A stretch of DNA of 64,000 nucleotides, taken from assembly GCA_024226935.1 (NCBI GenBank), contig JAAELK010000242.1:1-64000 (forward strand), written 5' to 3'. The position numbers and the translations under genes were made by a program. Positions 41,676 through 52,139 of this stretch are shown here, one piece after another. This DNA comes from Desulfobacteraceae bacterium (GTDB lineage Bacteria; Desulfobacterota; Desulfobacteria; Desulfobacterales; Desulfobacteraceae). Below the pieces are notes generated by a model. The model was not told the origin of the DNA. It worked only from the letters and a program-made list of their open reading frames with translations, and did no database searches. How positions within the stretch are numbered: position 1 is the stretch's first letter; each line of letters opens with the position of its first letter.

Positions 41676-41726
41676 TTGACATGGTTTTTGTAATCGTTTA
41701 CAAATGTATGTAAACGATTACAAAAA
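41676..41726 (+). promoter_or_regulatory. Fructose operon promoter with paired LacI-type operators
   Basis: TTGACA (41676-41681) is followed at 17 bp by TACAAA (41699-41704), a weak -10. Overlapping and following it are two operators, TGTAATCGTTTACA (41689-41702) and its exact inverse TGTAAACGATTACA (41709-41722). They lie within an 18-bp-arm palindrome at 41685-41726, with centres 20 bp apart (about two helical turns), so binding would block the promoter. Confidence 0.75.
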
Positions 41727-41776
41727 TTATTGGCACCGATGGTTTTTTGCAAAAATCGGAAAGGAGACCAATTAAG

Positions 41777-44248
41777 ATGAAACTGGAAGCTGGTCATGTT
41801 AAACTGAATGTTCGGGTGGACAGCAAGATTGAGGCTGTGCGCAAGGCGGGTGAAGCCCTGGTAAATTGCGGCAATATAAAGCCTGCTTATATCGAAAGCA
41901 TGCTTAATAGGGAAAAGCAGGCAAATACATTTTTAGGTAATGGCATTGCCATACCCCATGGGTTGTCAAAAGATCGAAAGTTTATTCTGGATACCGGCAT
42001 TACAATAATGCAAATTCCTTCGGGTGTGGAATGGAATCCTGGAGAAATGGTTTATCTGGTAGTCGGGATTGCGGCCCGTTCCGATGAACATATCGAGATA
42101 TTGAAAAATCTTACCCATATACTCGACGATAAAAAACTTGTTCAACAACTTTCAACCACACAAAATATTGAAGATATTATTTCGTGTTTAACCGGGCAGA
42201 AAAATAGTTCTCAGGCGGTTGTCAGGGATAGGGTTTTAGAGGATTATGAAAAATTTGTTGATGTTAAAGTGGATGGAGCACACGGTTTGCATGCTCGTCC
42301 CGCCACGGTATTTGTGGAGCTGGCTAAACAGTTCAAAGCTTTTATTCATGTTCGTTGTGGAAATAAGGTTGCCGACGGCAAGAGCCTTATTTCACTGTTA
42401 AAACTTGGTGCCGGTGAAAATGCCGATCTGCGTATTATGGCCCGGGGAGAAGATGAGGATAAGGCATTAACTATTCTTGAAGCCGCGATTTTATCCGGTC
42501 TTGAGGAAAAAACCGGGGAAGCAGAAGAAAATATTTCGGAAGAAATAGTTCATGGCTGGACACCGTCAGAACCTGTTTATACCATTCAGGGGTTGAGTGC
42601 CTCATCGGGTCTGGCCCTGGGTCTATTGTATCATTTTAAACAAAGCAAAATTCTATTGGAATCCACGGCAAAGGACCCAGTTGTGGAAGAAAAACGTCTG
42701 CATCAAGCCATCGTTACTGCTCAAAGTGAGCTTGAACAGATATACCAGGAGGTAAAAGTCCGGTCTGGAGTGGCTAATGCTGCTATTTTCAAGGCACATA
42801 TTGAGTTTCTTAACGACGCCCAGATGATTGATGACACAATTTATCACATACAAAAGGGGCATAGTGCCGGCTGGTCTTGGCAGAGAGTAATCAAAGAGCG
42901 GGTCCGGGAGATGGCCGGATTGAATAATTCGGTTTTGGCTGCGCGAGCGGTAGATTTAGAGGATGTAGGCAACAGGGTGTTGCGTCATTTGGCCCAGGTG
43001 GTTGATGATGATCCTTTCATGCCTCAACAACCGGTAATTTTAGTGGCTGAAGATTTGACTCCATCGGATACTGCCAGTTTAGATCCGGGTAAAATTCTGG
43101 GTTTTTGCACTGCCGCGGGGGGACCAACTTCACACACAGCAATTATTGCCCGTTCCCTGGGAATTCCGGCCATCGTGGGAGCAGGTCCTGCAGTTCTTAA
43201 TTGCCAAGACGGTGCACAGGTTATTTTGGATGGTACAAACGCAAATCTTTATATCAACCCCCACAAAACAGATATTAAGGCCGCTCAAAATATTCAAATC
43301 ATTCTGAATGATCAGCGCAATAGTGAAAATAAAACTCGTTTCGAGCCGGCAATAACAACAGATAATCATCGTGTGGAGATAGCGGCCAATATCGCAAGTG
43401 CTGCAGAAGCTGAACAGGCAGTCAATGGAGGAGCAGAGGGGGTAGGGCTTGTGCGAACGGAATTTCTTTTTCTGGATCGGCCAGAACCTCCAACACAAGA
43501 GGAACAATACCAGGCCTATAGTCAAATGATAAAAGCCTTGGGAGGGTTGCCCCTTATTATTCGTACCCTGGATATCGGAGGAGATAAAAACCTTCCCTAT
43601 TTAAATTTACCACCGGAAGATACTTCCTTTATGGGAATGCGTGGTATTCGTATGTGTTTGGCAAAAACTGAACTTTTCCTGCCCCAGCTCAGGGCCATTT
43701 ATCGTGCGGCTCAACATGGGCCTGTGGAAATCATGTTTCCCATGATTTCCACCCTGGAAGATCTTAGTGCAGCCAAGGATATAGCTGATCAGGTACGCCG
43801 GAAATTAGGGGCTCCAAAGATACCCTTCGGTGTTATGATTGAGGTCCCTTCGGCTGTTGTCCTGGCAGAGGAGTTGGCAAAAGAGGTGGATTTCTTTTCC
43901 ATCGGTACCAATGATTTAACCCAATACACCCTTGCCATGGATAGATTGCATCCTTTGTTGGCTAAACAGGCTGATGCATTGCATCCTGCGGTTCTTCGCA
44001 TGATTGATCGTACCGTTTTGGCGGCGAAATCAGCTGGAATCCGCGTAAGTGTGTGTGGTGGAGTGGCTGCTGATCCAAAAGGAGCTAGGATTTTAATTGG
44101 TTTGGGAGTCAAAAAGTTGAGTGTGAGTATACCCAGTGTTGCAGCCATTAAGGCCCAGTTACGCATTTTGTCATTGTCCGATGCAAAAAACTTGGCCCGG
44201 CGGGCATTGGCATGTCGTAACGCCGCTGAAGTCAGGCGTCTTACTTGA
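41777..44248 (+). CDS. fruB: PTS multiphosphoryl transfer protein (EIIA-HPr-EI)
   Basis: An 823-residue fusion carrying the whole soluble phosphate chain of the fructose PTS. EIIA-Fru (about 1-145) has H61 (GIAIPHG). HPr (about 160-245) has H172 (GLHARPATVF) and the Ser site region GKSLISLL. Enzyme I (about 265-820) has H453 (GGPTSHTAIIARSLGIP) and the PEP-binding motifs LVRTEFLF, IRTLDIGGDKN, FSIGTNDLTQY and VCGGVAAD. PEP phosphate would pass EI, HPr, EIIA and then FruA. AAGGAGA precedes the ATG at 41777. An ATG 30 bp earlier is in frame but has no SD. Regulated by the paired operators upstream. Confidence 0.95.
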   Translation: MKLEAGHVKLNVRVDSKIEAVRKAGEALVNCGNIKPAYIESMLNREKQANTFLGNGIAIPHGLSKDRKFILDTGITIMQIPSGVEWNPGEMVYLVVGIAARSDEHIEILKNLTHILDDKKLVQQLSTTQNIEDIISCLTGQKNSSQAVVRDRVLEDYEKFVDVKVDGAHGLHARPATVFVELAKQFKAFIHVRCGNKVADGKSLISLLKLGAGENADLRIMARGEDEDKALTILEAAILSGLEEKTGEAEENISEEIVHGWTPSEPVYTIQGLSASSGLALGLLYHFKQSKILLESTAKDPVVEEKRLHQAIVTAQSELEQIYQEVKVRSGVANAAIFKAHIEFLNDAQMIDDTIYHIQKGHSAGWSWQRVIKERVREMAGLNNSVLAARAVDLEDVGNRVLRHLAQVVDDDPFMPQQPVILVAEDLTPSDTASLDPGKILGFCTAAGGPTSHTAIIARSLGIPAIVGAGPAVLNCQDGAQVILDGTNANLYINPHKTDIKAAQNIQIILNDQRNSENKTRFEPAITTDNHRVEIAANIASAAEAEQAVNGGAEGVGLVRTEFLFLDRPEPPTQEEQYQAYSQMIKALGGLPLIIRTLDIGGDKNLPYLNLPPEDTSFMGMRGIRMCLAKTELFLPQLRAIYRAAQHGPVEIMFPMISTLEDLSAAKDIADQVRRKLGAPKIPFGVMIEVPSAVVLAEELAKEVDFFSIGTNDLTQYTLAMDRLHPLLAKQADALHPAVLRMIDRTVLAAKSAGIRVSVCGGVAADPKGARILIGLGVKKLSVSIPSVAAIKAQLRILSLSDAKNLARRALACRNAAEVRRLT

Positions 44249-44268
44249 ATTTAGCTGGAGGGTTATAA

Positions 44269-45219
44269 ATGTTATCAGATACTAAAATCGTTACTATTAC
44301 TCTTAATCCTGCCATCGATCAGACCATAGCCATAGATAATTTTACGGCTGGAATGGTTAATCGGGTACAGACGGTACGCAATGATGCAGGGGGCAAGGGG
44401 GTCAATGTAGCCGCCTGTCTTTCCGATTATGGTTTCCAAGTGACTGTGACCGGATTTATAGGGGAAAAAAATTCTGATCTGTTTGAGCATCTGTTTGAGC
44501 TAAAAAGGATTCAGGATCGATTCCTTCGCATCGACGGTGATACTCGTACCGGCATTAAAATCATCGATAAAATCCAACAGGAAACTACTGATATTAATTT
44601 TCCCGGGCAGGTACCGGGTCCTAGGCATGTACAAGAGTTGTTCAGGGTGATAGACGGTTTGAATTCAAAGCATGTTTGGTTTGTAATAGCCGGCAGCATC
44701 CCTTCCGGCACCTCGGTTAAAATTTATCGGGAGTTGATCTGTAAAATCAAGGAGAAAGGAGGGCAAGTTGCCCTGGATAGTACCGGTGAAGGATTTCGAC
44801 AGGCCATAAATGCCATTCCTTCAATGGTCAAACCCAATATTGAGGAGTTGCAGGAGTTTTGCGGTCATACTCTAAATAGCCGGGAAGAAGCTATCGGGGC
44901 AGCCAGGCAGTTGCTGAACCGGGGCATTCAAACCGTGGTTGTTTCCATGGGAAAAGAGGGAGCTCTTTTTCTTGAAAATGATGTTGTCATCCATGCAAAA
45001 CCTCCTGAAGTTGTGGTTGAAAGTACTGTGGGAGCAGGGGATGCCATGCTCAGTGGTATGGTCGCAGGTAAAATTGAACATAAATCTCTCGGGGAATGTG
45101 CCCGGCTGGCCACGGCCTTTTCTGTGGTTGCTGTTTCAAATATCGGTGCGGGGATACCGTCCCGGACAGATTTGGATTCGATCAGGCTTAAAGTAGAACT
45201 CGATGTAATAAGAGGGTAA
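44269..45219 (+). CDS. fruK: 1-phosphofructokinase
   Basis: A 316-residue PfkB-family sugar kinase that phosphorylates fructose-1-phosphate, the FruA product, to fructose-1,6-bisphosphate. ITLNPAIDQTI at the N-terminus, NDAGGKGVNVAACL (PfkB signature 1 region), VKPNIEEL and STVGAGDAMLSGMVAG (signature 2, catalytic Asp) are all present. SD GGAGG. It lies 20 bp after fruB and 15 bp before fruA in one operon. Confidence 0.95.
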   Translation: MLSDTKIVTITLNPAIDQTIAIDNFTAGMVNRVQTVRNDAGGKGVNVAACLSDYGFQVTVTGFIGEKNSDLFEHLFELKRIQDRFLRIDGDTRTGIKIIDKIQQETTDINFPGQVPGPRHVQELFRVIDGLNSKHVWFVIAGSIPSGTSVKIYRELICKIKEKGGQVALDSTGEGFRQAINAIPSMVKPNIEELQEFCGHTLNSREEAIGAARQLLNRGIQTVVVSMGKEGALFLENDVVIHAKPPEVVVESTVGAGDAMLSGMVAGKIEHKSLGECARLATAFSVVAVSNIGAGIPSRTDLDSIRLKVELDVIRG

Positions 45220-45234
45220 ATAAAGGAGGATAGA

Positions 45235-47019
45235 ATGGCGAATATTATTGCAGTTACCGGGTGTCCTACCGGGATAGCTCATACGATCATGGCAACCGAG
45301 GCCTTGAAAAAAACGGCTTTGGTTATGGGGCATGAAATTAAAATTGAAACCCAGGGGGCTGAAGGGGTACAAAACCCATTGACCGATGCGGATATCGCTG
45401 CAGCAGACACGGTTATCATAAGTTCAGATATCTTTGTAAATGTGAAACGTTTTGCAGGAAAACCCATGGTTGCAGTTTCCACCAGTGCTGCAATTGGTAA
45501 AACCCAATCCATTATTGAAGAGGCATTGGCCGAGATGGAAAAGACCTCCCCCAACACAGAAGAACAGACAGCACCTGTACAAACCCTGCCTCCAGTTGTC
45601 AAACGGCTGGTGGGGGTAACTTCTTGTCCCACCGGAATCGCACATACTTTTATGGCAGCTGAGGCTTTGCGAAAGGCTGCTAAAACACTTGGGTATGAAA
45701 TCAAGGTTGAAACCCAAGGGTCGGTAGGGGCAAAAAATATTCTTACTTGTGAAGAAATAGAGGACGCTGATGCAGTTATCATTGCTGCCGATGCCCATGT
45801 GGATACTCGCCGCTTTGCAGGTAAGCGTGTTTATGAAACTTCAACCAAAGAAGCGCTTCACAACGCAGTTACTCTTATCCAGGCTGCTCTGGCTCAATCA
45901 TCTCCCCGGAAGATCGATTATAAGGGCAAAATAAAGCAATTTAAAAAAGAGCATTCAACAACACGTACAGGTCCATACAAGCACCTTATGACCGGTGTTT
46001 CGTATATGCTGCCCATGGTTATCGCCGGGGGGATATTAATTGCCCTTGCATTTGCTTTTGGAGGAATTTACGCCGGAGATGCAAAAGGTAGTTTGGGATG
46101 GGCTTTGATGCAGATTGGCGGAGCAACGGCATTCACCTTGTATGTTCCGGTGTTAGCAGGCTTTATTGCTTACTCCATTGCCGACCGGCCCGGTATTACC
46201 CCGGGGCTTGTCGGCGGGATGCTGGCCATGACTGTTGGATCTGGGTTTTTAGGGGGTATTCTGGCAGGTTTTATTGCAGGCTATCTGACCCGGTTTCTTA
46301 ACAATAAAATTAATTTACCGGATAACCTCCAAGGTTTAAAGCCTGTATTAATCTTACCGGTCCTTTCAACTCTGGTTGTTGGTCTGCTCATGATTTATAT
46401 TGTCGGTCCTCCTGTGAAAATAGCTCTGAACAGTCTTGAAACCTGGCTGATTGGACTACAGCAGGGCAGTGCATTGATATTGGGGCTTATTCTGGGTGCC
46501 ATGATGGCTTTTGATATGGGTGGGCCTGTAAATAAGGCTGCATATACTTTTTCCGTTGGTTTGCTGGCCAGTAAAATCTATATGCCAATGGCGGCGGTTA
46601 TGGCTGCCGGAATGGTTCCTCCCCTGGGTTTGGCCCTGGCTGCAACACTTTTTAAAAGTCGTTTTACGATTGATGAACGTGAGGCCGGTAAGGCAGCTTA
46701 TGTATTAGGAATATCTTTTATCACCGAGGGAGCTATTCCCTATGCTGCCCGTGATCCTTTTAGGGTGATTCCCTGTATTATGGTTGGATCTGCCGTTACA
46801 GGAGCATTATCAATGGTATTTGATGTAAATCTGCTTGTACCCCACGGAGGGGTCTTTGTTTTATTCATTCCAAATGCTGTCACCCATTTGTTGAATTATA
46901 TTTTTGCCATAGCAGCTGGTACTTTAATCAGTGCCGGGTTGTTGTTCATTGTTAAAAAACCTTTGGCAAAAGCGGATGGACCCCTGGCGGATGACAGGTC
47001 AGAACAAGTTCCGGTGTGA
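45235..47019 (+). CDS. fruA: PTS fructose-specific EIIBBC component
   Basis: A 594-residue membrane permease that imports fructose and phosphorylates it to fructose-1-phosphate. Two tandem EIIB domains have cysteines C10 ([11 protein letters not shown]) and C131 ([11 protein letters not shown]). In E. coli FruA the first copy (EIIB') lacks full function, but here both keep the Cys motif. The EIIC domain (about 245-575) has eight or more hydrophobic segments and the signatures [14 protein letters not shown] and [13 protein letters not shown]. Very strong SD AAAGGAGG. Last gene of the fru operon. Confidence 0.95.
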   Translation: MANIIAVTGCPTGIAHTIMATEALKKTALVMGHEIKIETQGAEGVQNPLTDADIAAADTVIISSDIFVNVKRFAGKPMVAVSTSAAIGKTQSIIEEALAEMEKTSPNTEEQTAPVQTLPPVVKRLVGVTSCPTGIAHTFMAAEALRKAAKTLGYEIKVETQGSVGAKNILTCEEIEDADAVIIAADAHVDTRRFAGKRVYETSTKEALHNAVTLIQAALAQSSPRKIDYKGKIKQFKKEHSTTRTGPYKHLMTGVSYMLPMVIAGGILIALAFAFGGIYAGDAKGSLGWALMQIGGATAFTLYVPVLAGFIAYSIADRPGITPGLVGGMLAMTVGSGFLGGILAGFIAGYLTRFLNNKINLPDNLQGLKPVLILPVLSTLVVGLLMIYIVGPPVKIALNSLETWLIGLQQGSALILGLILGAMMAFDMGGPVNKAAYTFSVGLLASKIYMPMAAVMAAGMVPPLGLALAATLFKSRFTIDEREAGKAAYVLGISFITEGAIPYAARDPFRVIPCIMVGSAVTGALSMVFDVNLLVPHGGVFVLFIPNAVTHLLNYIFAIAAGTLISAGLLFIVKKPLAKADGPLADDRSEQVPV

Positions 47020-47094
47020 TTATTTTGTATATGGGCATCTGAAAGGTCAGTAAAAACGAGTGGTGCGTAAAATTGTGTCCTGTGATGTTGTTAT

Positions 47095-49095
47095 TTAATC
47101 CATTACTTTTCTTATGGTTTCGGCAAGTTTTTGTTTTAATATCGGTTTGTGTAAAAATGCCTTAAAGCCCATATTTCTTGCTTTCTCTTTATTCATATTA
47201 TCACTGAATCCGGTGCAGATAATGATTGGTATATCAGCTCTTATCAACAAAAGTTTTTGTGCAAGTTCTTCGCCTGTCATATTCGGCATTGCCATATCAG
47301 TGATAATAAGGTCGAATCGATTTGGATCGGTCCTGAAAAGTTCCAGGGCTTCGATGCTGCTGACTCTTGTTTCAATCTTATATCCCAGGGGTTCAAGTAT
47401 GCGTTTATTCATTCTTACAAGATCCGGGTCATCATCAATAAGAAGAATACGTTCGGTACCAACCGGAGTGGATGATTTAATTTCAACTTCCCCTGATTTT
47501 TGCTTTTTAATGATGGGAAGATATATATTAAAGGTTGATCCTTTTTTCAGCTGGCTTTCAACCTTTATTGCTCCCTGGTGATTTTTTATAATACCGTGAA
47601 CAACCGACATCCCAAGGCCGGTTCCTTCTTCCTTTTTTTTGGTTGTAAAAAATGGATCATAGAGTTTTGCCAGGGTTTCAGGAGGCATACCATGTCCCTG
47701 GTCGCTGATTGTCAGGTTCAAATACTGCCCCGGTTTAAGATTTATAAATAAACTTTGTGCAGTATCAAAATGAACATCATTGAGTTCCACCTTTAATATG
47801 CCGCCCTTTTTTTGCATTGCATGTTCTGCATTTGTGCACAGGTTCATCAGTATCTGGTGAATCTGGCTTGGATCACCAGATATAAGGGAATTGCTCCTGA
47901 TATCGGTCTTGATTTCAATTTTACCAGGGAGGGAGGATTTTAAAAAATTGATAACTTCTTCAATTATTATCTTTACCTTGACGGGTTTAAATTTTTTATC
48001 GGTCTGCCGACTGAATGTAAGTATCTGTTGTACAAGATCTTTTCCTCGTCCCCCAGCAGTTAAAACTTCCCGGAGGTCCTCTTTCAGGGAGTCGCTGGTT
48101 TTGGTGTCGTTGATGGCAAGCTCAGTAAAACCTATTATTATGGAGAGTATATTGTTAAAATCATGGGCTATTCCGCCTGCAATAGCTCCTATTGTCTCCA
48201 ATCTTTGGGTTTGATGGAGTTGGGATTCCAATCTTTTTTTTTCTGATATATCGCGCCAGCTTGAAATGATAAATGATATATTACCCTTTTCGTCATGCAC
48301 AGCTCTTGCGTTCATGGATACGTCTATGGTAGTTCCATTTTTGTGCTGTACCTCTAATTCTTCTCCATTTATTATTCCATTTTTTATAGTCATGAGAGAT
48401 ATTTTCTTTCTCGCAGATTCGGTACTTTTCGGAGTTAAAAAATCAAAGATAGTCCTGCCGATGAGCTCTTCTTCTTTATAGCCAAGGTTTAAGATTGTTC
48501 TCTGGTTACACTTAATAATTTTTCCGGTTTTAGTTTCGACGGAGATATACATATCTGGAGCATTGTTATATAGATCTTGATATTTTGCTTCCGATGTTTG
48601 AGCCGTTTTTTCAGCCTGTTCATAGTCATGAATTTTTTGTTTTAGCTTTTTATTTGTTGCAGTCAATTCAATGGTCCGGAGCTTTACCAACTCTTCAAGC
48701 TTATCCTGATAGCGCTTTAATTTTAAATGAGTGTCTATTCTTGCCTTAACAATAGACAGGGAAAATGGTTTTATGATGTAGTCAACCGCCCCGAGTCCAA
48801 GTCCTTTTGTTTCACTTTCCACCTCGTCCATTACAGTGATGAAAACCACTGGAATATCCTTGGTTTGTTTGTTCTTTTTGAGTCGTCTCAATACTTCATA
48901 TCCATTTATGCCGGGCATCATTATATCCAGAAGGATAAGATCCGGTAGTGTCTCTTGTTTCACACACTCCAAGGCTTCTATTCCATCTGTGGCAATGCTG
49001 AGACTGTAGTCGTCTCTTAGGGTGTCAACAAGTTCCGATATGGCAATTGGTGTGTCATCGACAACAAGGATATTTTGGGTAGCAAGATTATTCAT
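47095..49095 (-). CDS. Receiver-PAS-kinase-receiver hybrid protein
   Basis: A 666-residue soluble phosphorelay protein. The N-terminal receiver (1-125) has acceptor D57 (LLDIMMPGINGYE). A coiled coil (125-170), PAS domain (about 170-290), HisKA with H311 (GGIAHDFNN), HATPase (NLCTNAEHAM, DQGHGM, GTGLGMSV) and a C-terminal receiver with D600 (IITDMAMPNMTGEE) follow. With two receivers it can take phosphate from the preceding membrane kinase and pass it on. There is no output domain. The start overlaps the upstream kinase stop (TAATG), with SD AAGGAGGG, so translation is coupled. Last gene of the four-gene signalling operon. Confidence 0.92.
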   Translation of the reverse strand: MNNLATQNILVVDDTPIAISELVDTLRDDYSLSIATDGIEALECVKQETLPDLILLDIMMPGINGYEVLRRLKKNKQTKDIPVVFITVMDEVESETKGLGLGAVDYIIKPFSLSIVKARIDTHLKLKRYQDKLEELVKLRTIELTATNKKLKQKIHDYEQAEKTAQTSEAKYQDLYNNAPDMYISVETKTGKIIKCNQRTILNLGYKEEELIGRTIFDFLTPKSTESARKKISLMTIKNGIINGEELEVQHKNGTTIDVSMNARAVHDEKGNISFIISSWRDISEKKRLESQLHQTQRLETIGAIAGGIAHDFNNILSIIIGFTELAINDTKTSDSLKEDLREVLTAGGRGKDLVQQILTFSRQTDKKFKPVKVKIIIEEVINFLKSSLPGKIEIKTDIRSNSLISGDPSQIHQILMNLCTNAEHAMQKKGGILKVELNDVHFDTAQSLFINLKPGQYLNLTISDQGHGMPPETLAKLYDPFFTTKKKEEGTGLGMSVVHGIIKNHQGAIKVESQLKKGSTFNIYLPIIKKQKSGEVEIKSSTPVGTERILLIDDDPDLVRMNKRILEPLGYKIETRVSSIEALELFRTDPNRFDLIITDMAMPNMTGEELAQKLLLIRADIPIIICTGFSDNMNKEKARNMGFKAFLHKPILKQKLAETIRKVMD

Positions 49096-52000
49096 TATAT
49101 GTCCCTCCTTTCCAAGGAAATATTTAACTGTCGGGCAATCTTTTCCATGACAGTTCTTGTTTCCTTAAAATTAAACTGACTTAAGGAAATATCAAGTTTC
49201 CGGGCATCCGCTTCAAAACCTGAATTGGTTAAAAACTCTTTCAGGCTGCCCAGGTATTTATCTGCATCAATTCTATTTTGTCCCAGTAATTGATACATCT
49301 CTATGATCCCGGGAGTGATTTTTTTTATATCAAGGGATGAATTTCCCATATGATATTCTTTTTGTGGCTTTTGTAGGGGTTGAGGCAGTGAGTTTATCGA
49401 GTCGGCAATCCTGGTAACTATTTTTTGTGCATCATCAAGAAAAGAGGTTTTTAATGTCTTGTTCTGCTTTATCATTTCTTCCAGATTTTGTGTAATCTGA
49501 GCTAAATGATCTGCTGCAATACTTTTGACCACACCCTTGAAGGTATGAAGCTGTCTTTGTGCAAGTTCAATATCTTTTTTTTCAACCGCTTGTTTGATCT
49601 TTTTAATATCATCTGCATGATTTTGGACAAATTCATGCAGAAGTTTTAAATATAGTTTTTTGTTTCCTTGAAGCCTTTTGAGCCCCTTTGAAAAATTTAT
49701 TTCCGGCAAAGCTTTGGCCTCTAAACAATCGGACTGACAAGGATCGTTTTCATTTTCTTTTGTTTTTTCAATGGACCCATCTTCTTTTTTTGCTGCATGG
49801 GGTCTATCTGCTCCCAAGGGGATCCATTTTTTTAATATTTTAAAAAGCCGGTCCTGGTCGATTGGTTTTGCTATATAATCATCCATTCCTGAGCTGATAC
49901 ATTTTTCCCGGTCCCCTATCATTGCATGGGCTGTCATGGTGATGATGGGGATTCTGGTTTTTTTATTTGATTTTTGATTTTTTAAATTTTTTAATTCAAT
50001 TTGCCTTATTTGTCTTGTTGCTTCAAACCCGTTCATTCCAGGCATTTGCACATCCATGATTACGGCATCAAACTTTAATAGATCATTATTCCCCCTGGAT
50101 GAAAATATATTGATTGCTTCCATGCCATTTTCGGCGTTGGTTACAATTATTCCCCGGCTCTCAAGAATTTCCACTGCAACCTGTCTGTTGATCGAATTAT
50201 CTTCAACAAGAAGGATTCTAATTCCTTTGAAATCTCCCATATTAATAATTTTGTTGTGATTTTTTTTAGATCTAATAAATTCCGGTTCCTGCCCTTCGGG
50301 CTGGAGACCAAAGTTTGTAGTAAAGTTAAAGCAACTTCCATGGCCTCGCTTGCTTTTTGCCCAGATTTTACCATCCATCATATTTATCAATTGTTTGCAG
50401 ATACTCAAGCCAAGGCCTGTGCCGCTGTATTTCCGGGTAATAAAGGGCTCAACCTGGGTAAAGGGTGCAAATATTGTTGTAAGCTTTTCCTGGTCTATGC
50501 CTATACCTGTGTCTTTTACTGAGAACTGCAGTATGACACGGTCATGGGTTTTTTCCACCAGGCTTACCCGAACAATGATCTTTCCTTTTTGGGTGAACTT
50601 GAGGGCATTGCCTATTAAATTGATGAGAATTTGCTTAACCCTGAGTGGATCTCCTATCAGGGCAGGGGGGATATTCTCTTCAATGGCAAAGAGCAGTTTC
50701 AAACCCTTTATTTTACTTTTTTCGGTAAAAAGATCAGACAAGTTTTCCCAAATATCATCCAACAGAAAATCAACATGATCTATATTTAGTTCGCCTGCCT
50801 CTATTTTGGAAAAATCGAGTATATCGTTGATGATTCCAAGGAGATCATGGGCGGACATTCCTATTTTTTCTATATAATCTTGCTGTTGAGTTGTTAAATT
50901 CGTTTTTAAGGCCAGATCACTCAGCCCTAGGATGGCGTTCATCGGAGTACGAATCTCATGGCTCATGCTGGCCAGAAAAACATTTTTGGCCCGGGTGGAT
51001 GCTTCAGCAGCTTCTTTGGCAATTTTTAGTTCTTCGGCCTTTCTTTTCTGTGTAATATTTTCCAGTACTCCTTCGTAGTATAATAGTTTTTGATTGTCAT
51101 CAAAAACGGAATGGGCTGTAATGGAAACAGAGATGATACTTTTATCCTTTCGATAAACCCTGGTTTTAAAATTTTGTATCCGTCCCTTGGTATCGATGAT
51201 CCTTAAAAAATCATCTCTTTTTGAAGGTTTAACATAGAGGTCATCGACTACATTGGAAATGGATTTCAAAATATCTTGGGCAGAGTTATAACCAAGTATT
51301 GTTGCCAGGGCAGGGTTTGCCGTTATTAAACGCCCGTCCAATGTAGTTTGAAAAATGCCCTCTACAGCGTTATTAAATATTTCGCGATATTTTTTTTCAG
51401 CTTCTTTCAAGGCTGTTTGAGATTTTTTAAGGTCAAGGTACCTGTTCTTGAGCTGGCCGATCATATCCTGGATGGAATTTTTCAAATTCTTAAGCTCTTT
51501 GGCAAACCCCTTTCCTTGGATTTGGCTCTCTTCCATTCCGGAAGAAGCACACATTTTGATTGCGTAATTTTCTATGATTTTCAGGGGGGTAAAAACTGTT
51601 TTCATAAGGACGAAGAATGTGATGGATATAAGAGAGAGATTAAGAATAAAAACACTTGTCAGGAGATAGAGAAGGGATCTTTTCAGTTCTTGTTTCATGA
51701 ATACCGTTGTCAGGCATACACCTAAAACTCCGATTTTTTCCCCGTTGAAAATGATATCAGTTTCTGAAAAAAAAAGCTCCTTGGAAGATATTTTGCTGTG
51801 CAGGGGGGAAGTATCTCCGTTTTCATTTTGAATGCGGCCGATAAATCGTTTTTCATCTTCCGTGAAAACAAAATAAACTTCTTTGTCTTTCATAAAACTT
51901 TCTATGATTTTTGAAATATCCGGAATGTTGAAAGTCCACATTGGATTTACTAAAGCAATGGATAATTGAGCTGTGATACTGTTAAGCTTGGTGTGAAGTT

Positions 52001-52124
52001 TATCAAGCCGAGCATTATACTCACGATAGTAATCAATCACTCCAAAGACGGTCATTACCAAGGTGGTAACCCCCACCAGGGTGATGATCAATATTTGGGT
52101 TATGGTCTTGTCGTTTTTAAGCAT
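49095..52124 (-). CDS. Membrane hybrid histidine kinase with receiver and Hpt
   Basis: A 1009-residue sensor. Two membrane segments (about 8-30 and 150-174) bracket a periplasmic region of about 120 residues, followed by a HAMP-like linker, a coiled coil, a PAS domain (about 245-360), HisKA with H389 (ASMSHEIRTPMN), HATPase (LIGNALKFT, DTGIGID, GTGLGLSI), a receiver with D691 (VIMDVQMPGMNG) and an Hpt domain with H860 (QLHTFKG). All four steps of a BarA/EvgS-type relay are in one protein. It starts 15 bp after a periplasmic binding protein gene, its likely ligand-sensing partner. The final 85 residues (about 925-1009) are an unassigned helical tail. Confidence 0.93.
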   Translation of the reverse strand: MLKNDKTITQILIITLVGVTTLVMTVFGVIDYYREYNARLDKLHTKLNSITAQLSIALVNPMWTFNIPDISKIIESFMKDKEVYFVFTEDEKRFIGRIQNENGDTSPLHSKISSKELFFSETDIIFNGEKIGVLGVCLTTVFMKQELKRSLLYLLTSVFILNLSLISITFFVLMKTVFTPLKIIENYAIKMCASSGMEESQIQGKGFAKELKNLKNSIQDMIGQLKNRYLDLKKSQTALKEAEKKYREIFNNAVEGIFQTTLDGRLITANPALATILGYNSAQDILKSISNVVDDLYVKPSKRDDFLRIIDTKGRIQNFKTRVYRKDKSIISVSITAHSVFDDNQKLLYYEGVLENITQKRKAEELKIAKEAAEASTRAKNVFLASMSHEIRTPMNAILGLSDLALKTNLTTQQQDYIEKIGMSAHDLLGIINDILDFSKIEAGELNIDHVDFLLDDIWENLSDLFTEKSKIKGLKLLFAIEENIPPALIGDPLRVKQILINLIGNALKFTQKGKIIVRVSLVEKTHDRVILQFSVKDTGIGIDQEKLTTIFAPFTQVEPFITRKYSGTGLGLSICKQLINMMDGKIWAKSKRGHGSCFNFTTNFGLQPEGQEPEFIRSKKNHNKIINMGDFKGIRILLVEDNSINRQVAVEILESRGIIVTNAENGMEAINIFSSRGNNDLLKFDAVIMDVQMPGMNGFEATRQIRQIELKNLKNQKSNKKTRIPIITMTAHAMIGDREKCISSGMDDYIAKPIDQDRLFKILKKWIPLGADRPHAAKKEDGSIEKTKENENDPCQSDCLEAKALPEINFSKGLKRLQGNKKLYLKLLHEFVQNHADDIKKIKQAVEKKDIELAQRQLHTFKGVVKSIAADHLAQITQNLEEMIKQNKTLKTSFLDDAQKIVTRIADSINSLPQPLQKPQKEYHMGNSSLDIKKITPGIIEMYQLLGQNRIDADKYLGSLKEFLTNSGFEADARKLDISLSQFNFKETRTVMEKIARQLNISLERRDI

Positions 52125-52139
52125 CTTTTTTTTTGTAAA

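Noticed and set aside
41731-41750. TGGCACC...TTTTTTGC resembling a sigma-54 promoter before fruB
   Set aside because: The distance between the GG and GC elements is about 5 bp too long for a -24/-12 promoter.
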